NCBI RefSeq assembly: GCF_017305435.1
Contig: NZ_JAFKIP010000002.1
Location: forward strand, 496,001-560,000
Direction of reading: 5' to 3'
Length of the DNA stretch: 64,000 bases
From: Microbacterium sp.
GTDB taxonomy: Bacteria > Actinomycetota > Actinomycetes > Actinomycetales > Microbacteriaceae
The notes under the pieces were generated by a model. The model ran no database searches, had not been told where the DNA came from, and worked only from the letters and a program-made list of their open reading frames with translations. Of the stretch, positions 47,702-56,515 are shown one piece after another. Within the stretch, counting starts at the first letter, position 1, and each line of letters begins with the position of its first letter. Position numbers and translations under genes: made by a program.

Positions 47702-48063
47702 CGCGCGCTCCCGATGACGGGCAGCGCCTGCGCGTCGCGCAGGAGGTCGCCGTCGGCGGCGAGTACGTCGAGGAGCAGTTCGCGCGCAGCGGTGAGGAGC
47801 CGCGCGACCGAGGGCTCCGTCAGGCGGTAGTAGACGTGGCTTGCGCGGCGTTCCGAGACGACGAGGCGGTGGCGCCGCAGCACCGCGAGGTGCTGCGAGA
47901 GGTGGGATGCCTCGAGGCCCGTCTGCTCCTGGAGCTCGGCCACGCTGCACTCCGGGGCGGCGCTGAGCAGCTCGAGGATGCGGATGCGGAAGGGATGAGC
48001 GAGCCCTTTGAAGAGGTTCGCCTTCACTTCGTAGAGCGGCTTCTCACGACGATTCAATGACAT
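47698..48063 (-). CDS. ArsR-type helix-turn-helix repressor
   Basis: 121 residues. Winged helix with the ArsR pattern LFKGLAHPFRIRILELLS, ELQEQTGLEASHLSQHLAVL and RRASHVYYRLTEP. No metal-binding CxC pair is seen in the recognition helix, so it probably senses something other than arsenic-like metals. Translationally coupled to the SulP transporter. The region upstream reads cgaTATGAtgacttcatCATGTCATTG-like AT-rich sequence around 48050-48075, a plausible operator. Confidence 0.88.
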   Translation of the reverse strand: MSLNRREKPLYEVKANLFKGLAHPFRIRILELLSAAPECSVAELQEQTGLEASHLSQHLAVLRRHRLVVSERRASHVYYRLTEPSVARLLTAARELLLDVLAADGDLLRDAQALPVIGSAR

Positions 48064-48134
48064 GATGAAGTCATCATATCGAAAGGCGGATCGTGCGCTG
48101 ATCGCGTCGACGGACGGCTCCCTAGGATGGACGC

Positions 48135-48689
48135 ATGCGCATCCACATCGCGACCGATCATGCCGGCCTCGAGTTCTCCACCCAGCTGCAGCACCATCTC
48201 GCGAGCCAGGGCCACGAGGTCGTCGATCACGGTCCCATCGAGTACGACCCTCTCGACGACTACCCGGCGTTCTGCATCCGTGCGGCCCAGGCCGTCGTGC
48301 GCGATCAGCGCTCCGGCATCCCGACGCTCGGCGTCGTCTTCGGCGGCTCGGGCAACGGTGAGCAGATCGCCGCCAACAAGGTGGAGGGCGTCCGAGCTGC
48401 GCTCGTGTGGTCGATCGCGACTGCCGAACTCGCGCGCGAGCACAACGACGCGAACGTCATCGCGATCGGTGCGCGCCAGCACACCTTCGAGGAGGCGGTG
48501 ACGTTCATCGACCGTTTCATCGCGACGCCGTTCTCGGGCGAGGAGCGTCACGCACGTCGCATCGCGCAGCTGGCGGACTTCGAGCGCGACGGATCGCTCC
48601 TGCCCGACCCCCGCGCGGGGTGGCCGGACTCCGCGCCCGCACCCCACGGTGGCGAGTCCGCGGACGCGTTCGACCCCGAAGCCGGCTGA
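48135..48689 (+). CDS. rpiB: Ribose-5-phosphate isomerase B
   Basis: 184 residues. Interconverts ribose-5-P and ribulose-5-P. RpiB/LacAB pattern IATDHAGLEFSTQLQHHLAS. The active-site loop FGGSGNGEQIAANKVEG carries Ser in place of the E. coli Cys and the Glu typical of mycobacterial-type RpiB. Arg/His contact residues follow in IGARQHT. A TAGGAT box ends six bases before the ATG, suggesting leaderless transcription. It precedes the glycosylase gene by 15 bases. Confidence 0.95.
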   Translation: MRIHIATDHAGLEFSTQLQHHLASQGHEVVDHGPIEYDPLDDYPAFCIRAAQAVVRDQRSGIPTLGVVFGGSGNGEQIAANKVEGVRAALVWSIATAELAREHNDANVIAIGARQHTFEEAVTFIDRFIATPFSGEERHARRIAQLADFERDGSLLPDPRAGWPDSAPAPHGGESADAFDPEAG

Positions 48690-48704
48690 TGGGCGGAGAC
48701 ACCG

Positions 48705-49703
48705 ATGCCTGAAGGTCACTCCGTCCATCGCATCGCGCGCCAGTTCGACCGCAACGTCGTCGGGCGCAGGGTCGCGGCATCCAGCCCACAAGGCCGCTTC
48801 ACGGAGGGGGCCGCGCTGATCGACGGACGCGAGGCGGTGGAGGTCCGTGCGGTCGGCAAGCAGATGTTCCTCGCCTTCGAGGGCGAGCTGTGGCTGCGCG
48901 TCCACCTCGGGATGTACGGAGCGTGGGACTTCGCGGGGGAGATCCTCGTCGATCCGACGATCGCGTCGGCGAACGGGCGGATGGGCCAGACCAACCAGCG
49001 GGGCACGGACCTCGGGGATGCGGTGCTGGATGCCGCCGGCGAGAACTCCCTCAGCTCGATCGGCGCGCCGCGCCGGGCGCGGGGACGCGTGCGGATGAGC
49101 GAGCAGACGCGGGGCCTCGCAGACGACGACGAGGACTTCCCGCCGCCCGTCGTCGGCCAGGTGCGACTGCGCCTGCTCACCGAGGTGACGTGTGCGGATC
49201 TGCGTGGACCGACCGCGTGCGAGCTGCAGACCCCCGACGAGGTCCAGGCGACGATCGCGAAGCTCGGACCGGACCCGCTCGTCGACGATGTCGCCGCGGG
49301 CGAAGAGCGCTTCGTCTCGGTCGTCCGTCGCAAGCCCACGCCGATCGGTCTCCTTCTGATGGACCAGAACGTCGTCAGCGGGATCGGCAACGTCTATCGC
49401 GCCGAGCTGCTCTACCGGGCGCTCCTCGACCCGCACACGCCGGGCAAGCTCGTCCCCGAGGAGCTCGTGCGCGCGATCTGGCGCGACTGGGCGAGGCTGC
49501 TGCGCATCGGCGTCGAGACCGGACAGATGATGACGATGGACGACCTGGATCCCGAGGCCTACCGCCGCGCGATGGCGAGCCGCGACGACCGCCACTGGGT
49601 CTACCACCGCGCAGGTCTGCCGTGCCGCGTCTGCGGAACGGAGATCGTCCTCGAGGAGATGGGCGCCCGCAAGCTCTACTGGTGCCCGTCCTGCCAGAAG
49701 TGA
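48705..49703 (+). CDS. Fpg/Nei-family DNA glycosylase (Nei2-like)
   Basis: 332 residues. Catalytic N-terminus MPEGHSVH with Pro2 and Glu3, H2TH region GIGNVYRAELLYRALLDPHT, and a C-terminal zinc finger (CRVCGTEIVLEEMGARKLYW with CPSC). The H at position 5 is of the endonuclease VIII type. It removes oxidised bases and cleaves the abasic site. A long insertion around residues 105-140 rich in charged residues is typical of actinobacterial Nei2. Confidence 0.92.
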   Translation: MPEGHSVHRIARQFDRNVVGRRVAASSPQGRFTEGAALIDGREAVEVRAVGKQMFLAFEGELWLRVHLGMYGAWDFAGEILVDPTIASANGRMGQTNQRGTDLGDAVLDAAGENSLSSIGAPRRARGRVRMSEQTRGLADDDEDFPPPVVGQVRLRLLTEVTCADLRGPTACELQTPDEVQATIAKLGPDPLVDDVAAGEERFVSVVRRKPTPIGLLLMDQNVVSGIGNVYRAELLYRALLDPHTPGKLVPEELVRAIWRDWARLLRIGVETGQMMTMDDLDPEAYRRAMASRDDRHWVYHRAGLPCRVCGTEIVLEEMGARKLYWCPSCQK

Positions 49704-49710
49704 GAGTCGA

Positions 49711-50364
49711 ATGAGACAGAACCCGAGCTTCGCGATGATGGATGCCGCGGAGCTTCGCCGTGTCATCGAGCTGAACCCCTGGGTGACGCTCGTGAGCGGG
49801 ACCGATGACGGTCTCGTCGCGTCGCACTATGCCGTCCTCCTCGACGAGGACCGCGACGACCTCACGATCGTCGGACACGTCGGCAAGCCCGACGATGCGA
49901 TCCTCGGGCTCGGTGAGCGCGAGCTTCTCGTCATCGTGCAGGGCCCGCACGGCTACATCTCACCCGGATGGTACGGCGAAGGGCCGAACGTGCCGACGTG
50001 GAACTTCGTCTCGGTGCACCTGAGCGGAACGCCCGAGATCCTGACCCCCGACGAGAACCTGCGCGTCCTCGACCGGCTGGTCGCGCGGTTCGAGAGCTCC
50101 CTTCCGCAGCCGCGCCTGCTCTGGCAGCCGCCGAACGACGAGGAGTACGTCCGGCGGCTCGAGCGCGGCACGGTCGGATTCCGCCTCACGCCGACGAAGG
50201 TCGTGGCGAAGCGGAAGCTCAGCCAGAACCGCGCGGACGAGGTCGTCGACACGATCATCGGCGAGCTCGAGGCCGGGGCCGGGGCCTACGCCGACCCGCG
50301 CCTGCCGAACGAGATGCGGCGTGCGCACGACGCGCTGCGCTCTGCCCGGGCGGCGCGGTCGTGA
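49711..50364 (+). CDS. PaiB-like FMN-binding protein
   Basis: 217 residues. Flavin-reductase-like split barrel of the PaiB/FMN-binding negative transcriptional regulator family: MRQNPSFAMMDAAELRRVIE at the start, SHYAVLLDEDRDDLTIVGHV and the GYISPGWYG segment. In Bacillus PaiB affects sporulation and protease genes; here the role is unknown and may be enzymatic. The seven-base gap after the glycosylase gene and the overlap with the amidohydrolase GTG suggest one transcript. Confidence 0.9.
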   Translation: MRQNPSFAMMDAAELRRVIELNPWVTLVSGTDDGLVASHYAVLLDEDRDDLTIVGHVGKPDDAILGLGERELLVIVQGPHGYISPGWYGEGPNVPTWNFVSVHLSGTPEILTPDENLRVLDRLVARFESSLPQPRLLWQPPNDEEYVRRLERGTVGFRLTPTKVVAKRKLSQNRADEVVDTIIGELEAGAGAYADPRLPNEMRRAHDALRSARAARS

Positions 50365-51854
50365 TCCGCGGCGACCAGCCCACGGTCATCGCGAACGCGC
50401 GACTGACGGGTGCGGATCGCCTCGATCCCTTCGGCGACGACGTCGTCGACGTGCATCTCGCGGCGGGCATGATCACCGACATCGCACCCGCGCGGGCGCT
50501 TCCGCGTCGCGGCGCCGTCCTGGATGCCGGCGGCGGCTGGGTCATCCCTGGGCTCTGGGACCATCACGTGCACACGGTGCAGTGGGCGCTCGTCGCGCAA
50601 CGCGAGCCGCTCGGCCACGCGGCATCCGCTGCCGGCGCGGCCTCGATCATGCGGCGCGCCCCGCTGCTGAGGGACGGGCGTCGCGTCGGCACGGGCTTCC
50701 GCGACGCGCTCTGGACGGATGCGCCCACTCTCGCCCTCCTCGACGAGGCGACCGGCGACGTGCCGACCTATCTCATCAACGCCGACGTGCACAGCGTGTG
50801 GCTCAACAGCGCCGCGTTCCGCCGTGAGGGCTTCGCGGCCGACGCGAGCGGGCTCCTCCGTGAGGAGCCCGCGTTCGAGATCTCCCGCCGGCTCAATGCC
50901 GCCGACCCGCTCGACGGCGACCGCCTCGTCACGGCCGCGCTCGACACCGCGGCATCCCGCGGCATCGTCGGCGTGGTCGACCTGGACATGGCCTGGAACG
51001 CCGAGGCGTGGGCGCGCCGCCGGGATGCGGGTTTCGACGCGACCCGCATCCGGTTCGGGATCTATCCGCCGCAGCTCGAGCGGGCCATCGCGGAGGGGCT
51101 TGCGACCGGCGACGCGCTCGACGAGGCGGGTCTCGTCCGCGTCGGCGCACTCAAGGTCATCACGGACGGATCGCTGGGGACGCGGACCGCCGCGACGGCG
51201 CACGCGTATCCGGGCGATCCGCACAACCACGGCGTTCTGACGGTCGCTCCGGACGCCCTCGTCGAGCTGATGACGCGCGCGACGGGCGCCGGCCTGGAGT
51301 GCGCCGTGCACGCGATCGGCGACGTCGCGAACTCCCACGCGCTCGATGCGTTCGCCACGACCGGCGCCGCGGGCACGATCGAGCACGCGCAGCTCGTCGC
51401 CCATGCCGACATTCCGAGGTTCGCGCGCCTGGGCGTCGCGGCGAGCGTCCAGCCCGAGCACGCGATCGACGATCGTGACATGACCGACACCATCTGGTCG
51501 GGGCAGACCGGCATCCCGTACCCGCTGCGCTCGCTCGCCGCTGCCGGCGCGAACCTGCTGTTCGGCTCGGACGCGCCCGTCGCGCCGCTCGACCCGTGGG
51601 CGGCGATGGCGGCAGCGGTCTTCCGCACGCGCGACGGGCGCCCGGCGTGGCGGCCGGAGGAGTCGCTCGATGCCGGGGCGGCCCTCGCCGCCTCGACCGC
51701 CGGAGGATCACTCACGCGCGCGACGCTCCTGCCGGGCGACGACGCCGACCTCGTCGTCATCGATCGCGACCCGCTCGCGGTCGACGAACCGGGCCTGCGC
51801 GCTACGCAGGTGCAGGCGACGCTCCTCGCCGGGCGTCTCACTCATATCTCTTGA
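50361..51854 (+). CDS. Amidohydrolase family protein (YtcJ-like)
   Basis: 497 residues from a GTG overlapping the preceding TGA. Metal-dependent hydrolase with WDHHVHTVQW as the N-terminal metal site, AVHAIGDVANSHALDAF with downstream His, GTIEHAQLV, and the late Asp in LLFGSDAPVAPLDPW. Matches amidohydrolase_3 proteins with unknown physiological substrate. The upstream extension of the frame is an antisense-like shadow of the PaiB gene. Confidence 0.9.
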   Translation: MIRGDQPTVIANARLTGADRLDPFGDDVVDVHLAAGMITDIAPARALPRRGAVLDAGGGWVIPGLWDHHVHTVQWALVAQREPLGHAASAAGAASIMRRAPLLRDGRRVGTGFRDALWTDAPTLALLDEATGDVPTYLINADVHSVWLNSAAFRREGFAADASGLLREEPAFEISRRLNAADPLDGDRLVTAALDTAASRGIVGVVDLDMAWNAEAWARRRDAGFDATRIRFGIYPPQLERAIAEGLATGDALDEAGLVRVGALKVITDGSLGTRTAATAHAYPGDPHNHGVLTVAPDALVELMTRATGAGLECAVHAIGDVANSHALDAFATTGAAGTIEHAQLVAHADIPRFARLGVAASVQPEHAIDDRDMTDTIWSGQTGIPYPLRSLAAAGANLLFGSDAPVAPLDPWAAMAAAVFRTRDGRPAWRPEESLDAGAALAASTAGGSLTRATLLPGDDADLVVIDRDPLAVDEPGLRATQVQATLLAGRLTHIS

Positions 51855-51866
51855 GTGCCCGTCTCC

Positions 51867-51914
51867 GGAACGCACGGATGCCCCGGGCCTGAGCCCGAGG
51901 CATCCGTGCGTTCC
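51867..51914. terminator. Bidirectional terminator between amidohydrolase and dps
   Basis: GGAACGCACGGATGCC (51867-51882) and the perfect complement (51899-51914) enclose a smaller CGGGC/GCCCG stem. It serves both convergent genes. Each arm contains the overrepresented heptamer GGATGCC. Confidence 0.8.
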
Positions 51915-51922
51915 TGCTGCGA

Positions 51923-52408
51923 TCAGGCGGCGAGGTGCGCCGAGAGGAACCAGCGGTCCTTCTCGAGGCCGGCCTTGATGGCGATCGCGACGTCCTGGCT
52001 GGTGAGGTCGGTCTCGTCGAGCGCGTCGATCGCGGCCTGCACGTCGGCGATCACGGCGTCCATGTCGGTGACGATCGCGACGATCTCGTCCTGCCACTGC
52101 GCGAAGCCCGCGGGCACCTGCGTCGCGCCGGTCTTCTCGGCGACCGTCGGCACGCGCGCGTCGATCGGCAGGCCGAGGGCGACGATGCGCTCCGCGGCGA
52201 GGTCGGCGAAGCCCTGGGCGTTCGACACGACCGAGTCGAGCAGTTCGTGGATCGCGATGAAGTTGGCGCCACGCACGTTCCAGTGCGCCTGCTTGCCGTT
52301 GACCGCCAGGGCCTGCAGCCCGAGGACGACCGGCGTGAGGAACTGGGCGGTGCTCGACGCGGCCTCGGGGCCGGTCGCCGTCATCGAGATGGTCTGCGTC
52401 TTGGTCAT
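51923..52408 (-). CDS. dps: DNA-binding starvation protein, ferritin-like
   Basis: 161 residues. Dodecameric ferroxidase/DNA protector. Helices with the intersubunit metal ligands His in KQAHWNVRGANFIAIHELLD and Asp/Glu in GFADLAAERI are seen, plus the LEKDRWFLSAHLAA end. The ATG at 52408 is preceded by GGAGGAG. A start 51 bases earlier without ribosome site was rejected. The short N-terminus has one lysine, so DNA binding may be weak. Confidence 0.93.
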   Translation of the reverse strand: MTKTQTISMTATGPEAASSTAQFLTPVVLGLQALAVNGKQAHWNVRGANFIAIHELLDSVVSNAQGFADLAAERIVALGLPIDARVPTVAEKTGATQVPAGFAQWQDEIVAIVTDMDAVIADVQAAIDALDETDLTSQDVAIAIKAGLEKDRWFLSAHLAA

Positions 52409-52547
52409 TGCTCTGCTCCTCCACTGTTCGGGGCGTATCGCGCCCCTCGTCTGATCCAACGCTACTCAGGCCCGGGCATTCCGCAAGCAAGACAAGGCTG
52501 GGCTTACGTCAGCGCGTCGGGCGCCGTATCCGGCTATCGTCGGCGGC

Positions 52548-53087
52548 ATGACGATCGCCGTTGATGCCTCCGTCCTGTCCGTCTCCGGGGCGACGCCCCG
52601 TCTGCACGAGACCGCGTTCGTCGCGAGCGGAGCGCGGCTGATCGGCGCCGTCACCCTCGAGGAGGGCGCGAGCGTCTGGTACAACGCCGTCGTCCGCGGC
52701 GACAGCGATGCGGTCACCCTCGGCGCCGGCAGCAACCTTCAGGACAACGTCTCGGTGCACGTGGATGCCGGCCACCCCGTCGTGATCGGCCGCGACGTGT
52801 CGGTGGGGCACAATGCCGTCGTGCACGGCTGCACGATCGGCGACGGCACGCTCATCGGCATGGGGAGCGTCGTGCTCTCCGGCGCCGTGATCGGTGCGGG
52901 ATGCCTCGTCGCCGCCGGTGCGGTCGTGCTGGAGGGAGCGGAGATCCCCGACGGATCGCTCGTCGCCGGTGTCCCGGCGAAGGTGCGGCGCGCGCTCACG
53001 GACGAAGAGCGGGCCGGCATCCTGCGGAACGCCGAGATCTACCGGGCGCACTCCACGAACCACGCCGCAGCCGAATCGGCGGGATGA
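52548..53087 (+). CDS. Gamma-class carbonic-anhydrase-like hexapeptide protein
   Basis: 179 residues. Left-handed beta helix built from hexapeptide repeats (ASVWYNAVVRGD, VVIGRDVSVGHNAVVHGCT, AVIGAGCLVAAGAVVLEGA). The three histidine positions of gamma-CA/YrdA proteins are present (SVHVDAG, VGHNAVVHG). Family members are carbonic anhydrases or zinc proteins of unclear function. A TATCGT box eight bases before the ATG suggests a leaderless start. Confidence 0.93.
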   Translation: MTIAVDASVLSVSGATPRLHETAFVASGARLIGAVTLEEGASVWYNAVVRGDSDAVTLGAGSNLQDNVSVHVDAGHPVVIGRDVSVGHNAVVHGCTIGDGTLIGMGSVVLSGAVIGAGCLVAAGAVVLEGAEIPDGSLVAGVPAKVRRALTDEERAGILRNAEIYRAHSTNHAAAESAG

Positions 53088-53101
53088 GCGAGGACAGGTG
53101 G

Positions 53102-53172
53102 AGGGGATGACGGGAATCGAACCCGCGCCGTCAGTTTGGAAGACTGAAGCTCTACCATTGAGCTACATCCCC
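53102..53172 (-). tRNA. tRNA-Gly (TCC)
   Basis: 71 bases with acceptor GGGGATG/CATCCCC, anticodon TCC in CTTCCAA and T-loop GGTTCGATT. CCA is not encoded. Confidence 0.95.
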
Positions 53173-53267
53173 GGAGCCGCTGTGGAGCGGCACCCGGAAG
53201 AGTCTACAAGGTCGCGTCGGCTAGACTGACCAACGGCCGTTTTTCGGCGCTCGCTCGCGTGCGCGCC

Positions 53268-53344
53268 CGGGGCGTAGCTCAGCTTGGTAGAGCGCCCGCT
53301 TTGGGAGCGGGAGGCCGCAGGTTCAAATCCTGTCGCCCCGACCA
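53268..53344 (+). tRNA. tRNA-Pro (TGG)
   Basis: 77 bases including an encoded CCA. Acceptor CGGGGCG/CGCCCCG, anticodon TGG in TTTGGGA, T-loop GGTTCAAAT. It lies 81 bases upstream of tig and is probably co-oriented in the same region. Confidence 0.95.
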
Positions 53345-53425
53345 CGGCACCCACGATCACACAGGACCCACAGACCCAGACCGGACGCGCCCGTGCGCGA
53401 CCGAACACGAGGAGAACGAACAGGC

Positions 53426-54916
53426 ATGGTCACCAGCACCGTCGAGAAGCTCAGCCCGACCCGGGTGAAGCTCCACATCTCGGTCACCCCCGATGAGCTC
53501 AAGCCCTCGATCGCGCACGCGTACGAGCACATCGCGCAGGACATCCAGATCCCCGGCTTCCGCAAGGGCAAGGTTCCCGCCCCGATCATCGACCAGCGCG
53601 TCGGTCGCGGCGCGGTCATCGAGCACGCCGTGAGCGAGGGCCTCGACGGCTTCTATCGCGAGGCCGTCACCGCGAACGAGGTCCGCACCGTCGGCCGCCC
53701 GTCCGCCGAGGTCATCGACTGGCCGAGCGACAAGGACTTCTCCGGCGACCTCAAGGTCGAGGTCGAGGTCGATGTCCGCCCCGAGTTCGACCTCCCCGAG
53801 CTCTCCGGCGTGACCGTCGAGATCGAGCCGGTCGAGACCGACGCCGCCGCCGTGGATGCCGAGCTCGACCGCCTGCGCGGCCGCTTCGGCACGCTCGTGA
53901 CGGTCGACCGCCCGGCCGCGAAGGGCGACTTCGTCGAGCTGAACCTCGTCGCGACGATCGACGGCGTCGAGATCGACCGCGCCGAGGGCGTCTCGTACGA
54001 GCTGGGCTCGGGTGAGCTGCTCGAGGGCATCGACGAGGCCGTCGACTCGCTCACCGCCGGTGAGGACACGACGTTCCGCTCGACGCTCGTCGGCGGCGAC
54101 CACGCCGGTGAAGAGGCCGAGGTCTCGGTCAGCGTCACCGCGGTGAAGGAGCGCGAGCTTCCCGACGCCGACGACGACTTCGCTCAGATGGCGAGCGAGT
54201 TCGACACGATCGCCGAGCTGCGCGACAGCCTGGCCGAGCGCGTCGCCGAGCAGTCGGTGTTCGTGCAGGGCGCTGCCGCCCGCGACAAGCTCGTCGAGGC
54301 GCTCATCGCCGCGGCCGACATCCCCGTGCCCGCCCAGCTCGTCGAGGACGAGGTGCACCAGCACCTCGAGGGCGAGGGGCGTCTGGAGGACGACGAGCAC
54401 CGCGCCGAGGTCACCGAGGCGAGCGAGAAGCAGTTCCGCACCCAGATGATCCTGGACAAGCTTGCCGAAGCGCACGACGTGCAGGTTTCGCAGGAGGAGC
54501 TCACGCAGTACCTCATCCAGTCGGCCGCACAGTACGGCATGGCGCCGCAGGAGTTCGTCGACGCGCTGCAGCAGGGCAACCAGCTCCCCGCGATGGTCGG
54601 CGAGGTCGCCCGCAACAAGGCGCTCGCGATCGCGCTCGGCAAGGTCACGGTCGTCGACACGAACGGCAAGGCGGTCGACCTGACCGGCTTCGTCGCGGTC
54701 GCGGACGACGCTGACGGCGAGGGTGAAGCCGCTCCCGCGGCCGAGGAGAAGCCTGCGAAGAAGGCGCCCGCGAAGAAGCCCGCCGCGAAGAAGGCTCCGG
54801 CCGCGAAGGCGGACGAGAGCGCCGACGCGGCCGCCGAGGCTCCCGCCGCCAAGAAGCCGGCCGCGAAGAAGCCGGCGGCCAAGAAGGCTCCCGCCAAGAA
54901 GGCCGACGCCGAGTAA
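53426..54916 (+). CDS. tig: Trigger factor with Lys/Ala-rich C-terminal tail
   Basis: 496 residues. Ribosome-bound chaperone and prolyl isomerase. The ribosome-binding motif is [18 protein letters not shown]. The PPIase domain ([20 protein letters not shown]) and helical arms follow normally. From about residue 434 there is an extra tail of about 60 residues made of AAKKPAAK- and KAPAK-like repeats, similar in composition to histone-like proteins. E. coli trigger factor (432 residues) has no such tail. GGAGAA precedes the ATG. It is followed by a strong terminator before clpP1. Confidence 0.97.
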   Translation: MVTSTVEKLSPTRVKLHISVTPDELKPSIAHAYEHIAQDIQIPGFRKGKVPAPIIDQRVGRGAVIEHAVSEGLDGFYREAVTANEVRTVGRPSAEVIDWPSDKDFSGDLKVEVEVDVRPEFDLPELSGVTVEIEPVETDAAAVDAELDRLRGRFGTLVTVDRPAAKGDFVELNLVATIDGVEIDRAEGVSYELGSGELLEGIDEAVDSLTAGEDTTFRSTLVGGDHAGEEAEVSVSVTAVKERELPDADDDFAQMASEFDTIAELRDSLAERVAEQSVFVQGAAARDKLVEALIAAADIPVPAQLVEDEVHQHLEGEGRLEDDEHRAEVTEASEKQFRTQMILDKLAEAHDVQVSQEELTQYLIQSAAQYGMAPQEFVDALQQGNQLPAMVGEVARNKALAIALGKVTVVDTNGKAVDLTGFVAVADDADGEGEAAPAAEEKPAKKAPAKKPAAKKAPAAKADESADAAAEAPAAKKPAAKKPAAKKAPAKKADAE

Positions 54917-54931
54917 GCCTCGACGTCGCAT

Positions 54932-54969
54932 GACGATGGGTCGGATGCCTCGGCATCCGACCCATCGTC
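54932..54969 (+). terminator. Terminator of tig
   Basis: An 18-bp perfect stem (54932-54949 with 54952-54969) with a very short loop. It contains GGATGCC and GGCATCC back to back. Confidence 0.8.
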
Positions 54970-55081
54970 GTTCCCGGCGCTGAGGCTCGACACGCGCTCC
55001 GCCGACGGCGAACACGGCCGGGCGCCCCCGCCCGCCTGGGTAGATTCGATGGCGTAAGGAAACCCGGAATCAGGAGTATCC

Positions 55082-55669
55082 ATGGCTGAACCACTTGTCG
55101 CCACGAGCGTCTTCGACAGACTGCTGAAAGACCGCATCATCTGGCTGGGGTCGGAGGTGCGCGACGACAACGCGAACGAGATCTGCGCCAAGATCCTGCT
55201 CCTGGCCGCAGAGGACTCCGAGCGCGACATCTACCTCTACATCAACTCGCCCGGCGGCTCGATCACGGCCGGCATGGCGATCTACGACACGATGCAGTTC
55301 GTGCCGAACGACATCGTCACGGTCGGCATCGGCATGGCGGCCTCCATGGGCCAGCTGCTCCTCACCGCCGGCACGAAGGGCAAGCGGTACATCACGCCCA
55401 ACGCACGCGTCCTGCTGCACCAGCCCCACGGCGGCTTCGGCGGCACGGCGAGCGACATCCAGACGCAGGCGCAGCTCATCATCTCGATGAAGAACCGCCT
55501 CGCCGAGATCACCGCCGCGCAGACCGGCAAGAGCGTCGAGCAGATCAACGCCGACGGCGACCGCGACCGTTGGTTCACCGCCGAAGAGGCGCTCGAGTAC
55601 GGGTTCGTCGACCACATCCGCGAATCCGCGACCGACGTCGTCGGCGGCGGCGGTACGGACGCGAACTGA
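55082..55669 (+). CDS. clpP1: ATP-dependent Clp protease proteolytic subunit 1
   Basis: 195 residues. Serine peptidase core with the catalytic Ser88 ([10 protein letters not shown]), His in LLHQPHGG and the usual Asp later. ISSPGGS-like start [20 protein letters not shown]. Partners with ClpP2 in the mixed actinobacterial ClpP1P2 chamber. GGAG lies upstream of the ATG, and TAGATT about 40 bases before it may be a -10 box. First gene of clpP1-clpP2. Confidence 0.97.
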   Translation: MAEPLVATSVFDRLLKDRIIWLGSEVRDDNANEICAKILLLAAEDSERDIYLYINSPGGSITAGMAIYDTMQFVPNDIVTVGIGMAASMGQLLLTAGTKGKRYITPNARVLLHQPHGGFGGTASDIQTQAQLIISMKNRLAEITAAQTGKSVEQINADGDRDRWFTAEEALEYGFVDHIRESATDVVGGGGTDAN

Positions 55670-55686
55670 CCGAAGGAGATATGAGA

Positions 55687-56361
55687 ATGAACACCCCCGC
55701 CTTCGGCGTCCCGCAGGGCCTCCAGTCGGCTCTCATGCCGCAGAGCCGTTACATCCTCCCGCAGTTCGAGGAGCGCACGGCCTACGGCTACAAGCGCCAG
55801 GACCCGTACAACAAGCTGTTCGAAGACCGCGTGATCTTCCTCGGCGTCCAGGTCGACGACGCGTCCGCGGACGACGTCATGGCCCAGCTGCTCGTGCTCG
55901 AGTCGCAGGATCCCGACCGCGACATCATCATGTACATCAACTCGCCCGGCGGCTCGTTCACGGCCATGACGGCGATCTACGACACGATGCAGTACGTGTC
56001 GCCGCAGATCCAGACGGTCGTGCTCGGGCAGGCTGCCTCCGCGGCATCCGTGCTGCTCGCCGCCGGCGCCCCCGGCAAGCGTCTCGCGCTCCCGAACGCC
56101 CGGATCCTGATGCACCAGCCCGCCGTCGGCGAGTCGGGGCACGGGCAGGCGTCGGACATCGAGATCCAGGCGGCCGAGATCCTGCGCATGCGCACGTGGC
56201 TCGAAGAGACCATGGCGCGGCACACGAACCGCACGCAGGAGCAGGTCAACAAGGACATCGATCGCGACAAGATCCTGTCCGCGAGCGAAGCGCTCGAGTA
56301 CGGTCTGGTCGACCAGGTGCTGACCTCGCGCAAGCGCGTTCCGGCGGCGCTGACCTCCTGA
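55687..56361 (+). CDS. clpP2: ATP-dependent Clp protease proteolytic subunit 2
   Basis: 224 residues from the ATG at 55687, which is eight bases from GGAG; the ATG at 55681 is too close. The catalytic Ser118 is in GQAASAASVLLA, the His in LMHQPAVG, and the N-terminus (SRYILPQFEERTAYGYKRQD) is longer than in ClpP1, as usual for ClpP2. It forms the second ring of the ClpP1P2 protease fed by ClpX or ClpC. Terminator follows. Confidence 0.96.
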   Translation: MNTPAFGVPQGLQSALMPQSRYILPQFEERTAYGYKRQDPYNKLFEDRVIFLGVQVDDASADDVMAQLLVLESQDPDRDIIMYINSPGGSFTAMTAIYDTMQYVSPQIQTVVLGQAASAASVLLAAGAPGKRLALPNARILMHQPAVGESGHGQASDIEIQAAEILRMRTWLEETMARHTNRTQEQVNKDIDRDKILSASEALEYGLVDQVLTSRKRVPAALTS

Positions 56362-56373
56362 TCGGACACCGCA

Positions 56374-56421
56374 CGACACGGCCCCGAGGCGCGGAAGGAA
56401 TCCGCCGTCGGGGCCGTGTCG
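56374..56421 (+). terminator. Terminator of clpP1-clpP2
   Basis: CGACACGGCCCCGA (56374-56387) and its complement (56408-56421) make a 14-bp stem with a 20-base loop, located 12 bases after the clpP2 stop. clpX therefore has its own promoter. Confidence 0.7.
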
Positions 56422-56515
56422 CGTGCGGACCATCCACACGTCGCATCGCAATCCGCCGCGATGTCGGCGTGAGCGGTTAGGCTCGAATCCCTGAGAGTTC
56501 TCTGAAGGAGTGGTC

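Noticed and set aside
54726..54913. Short tandem-like DNA repeats at the tig 3' end as CRISPR or mobile repeat
   Set aside because: They are explained by the Lys/Ala-rich protein tail; no regular spacers.
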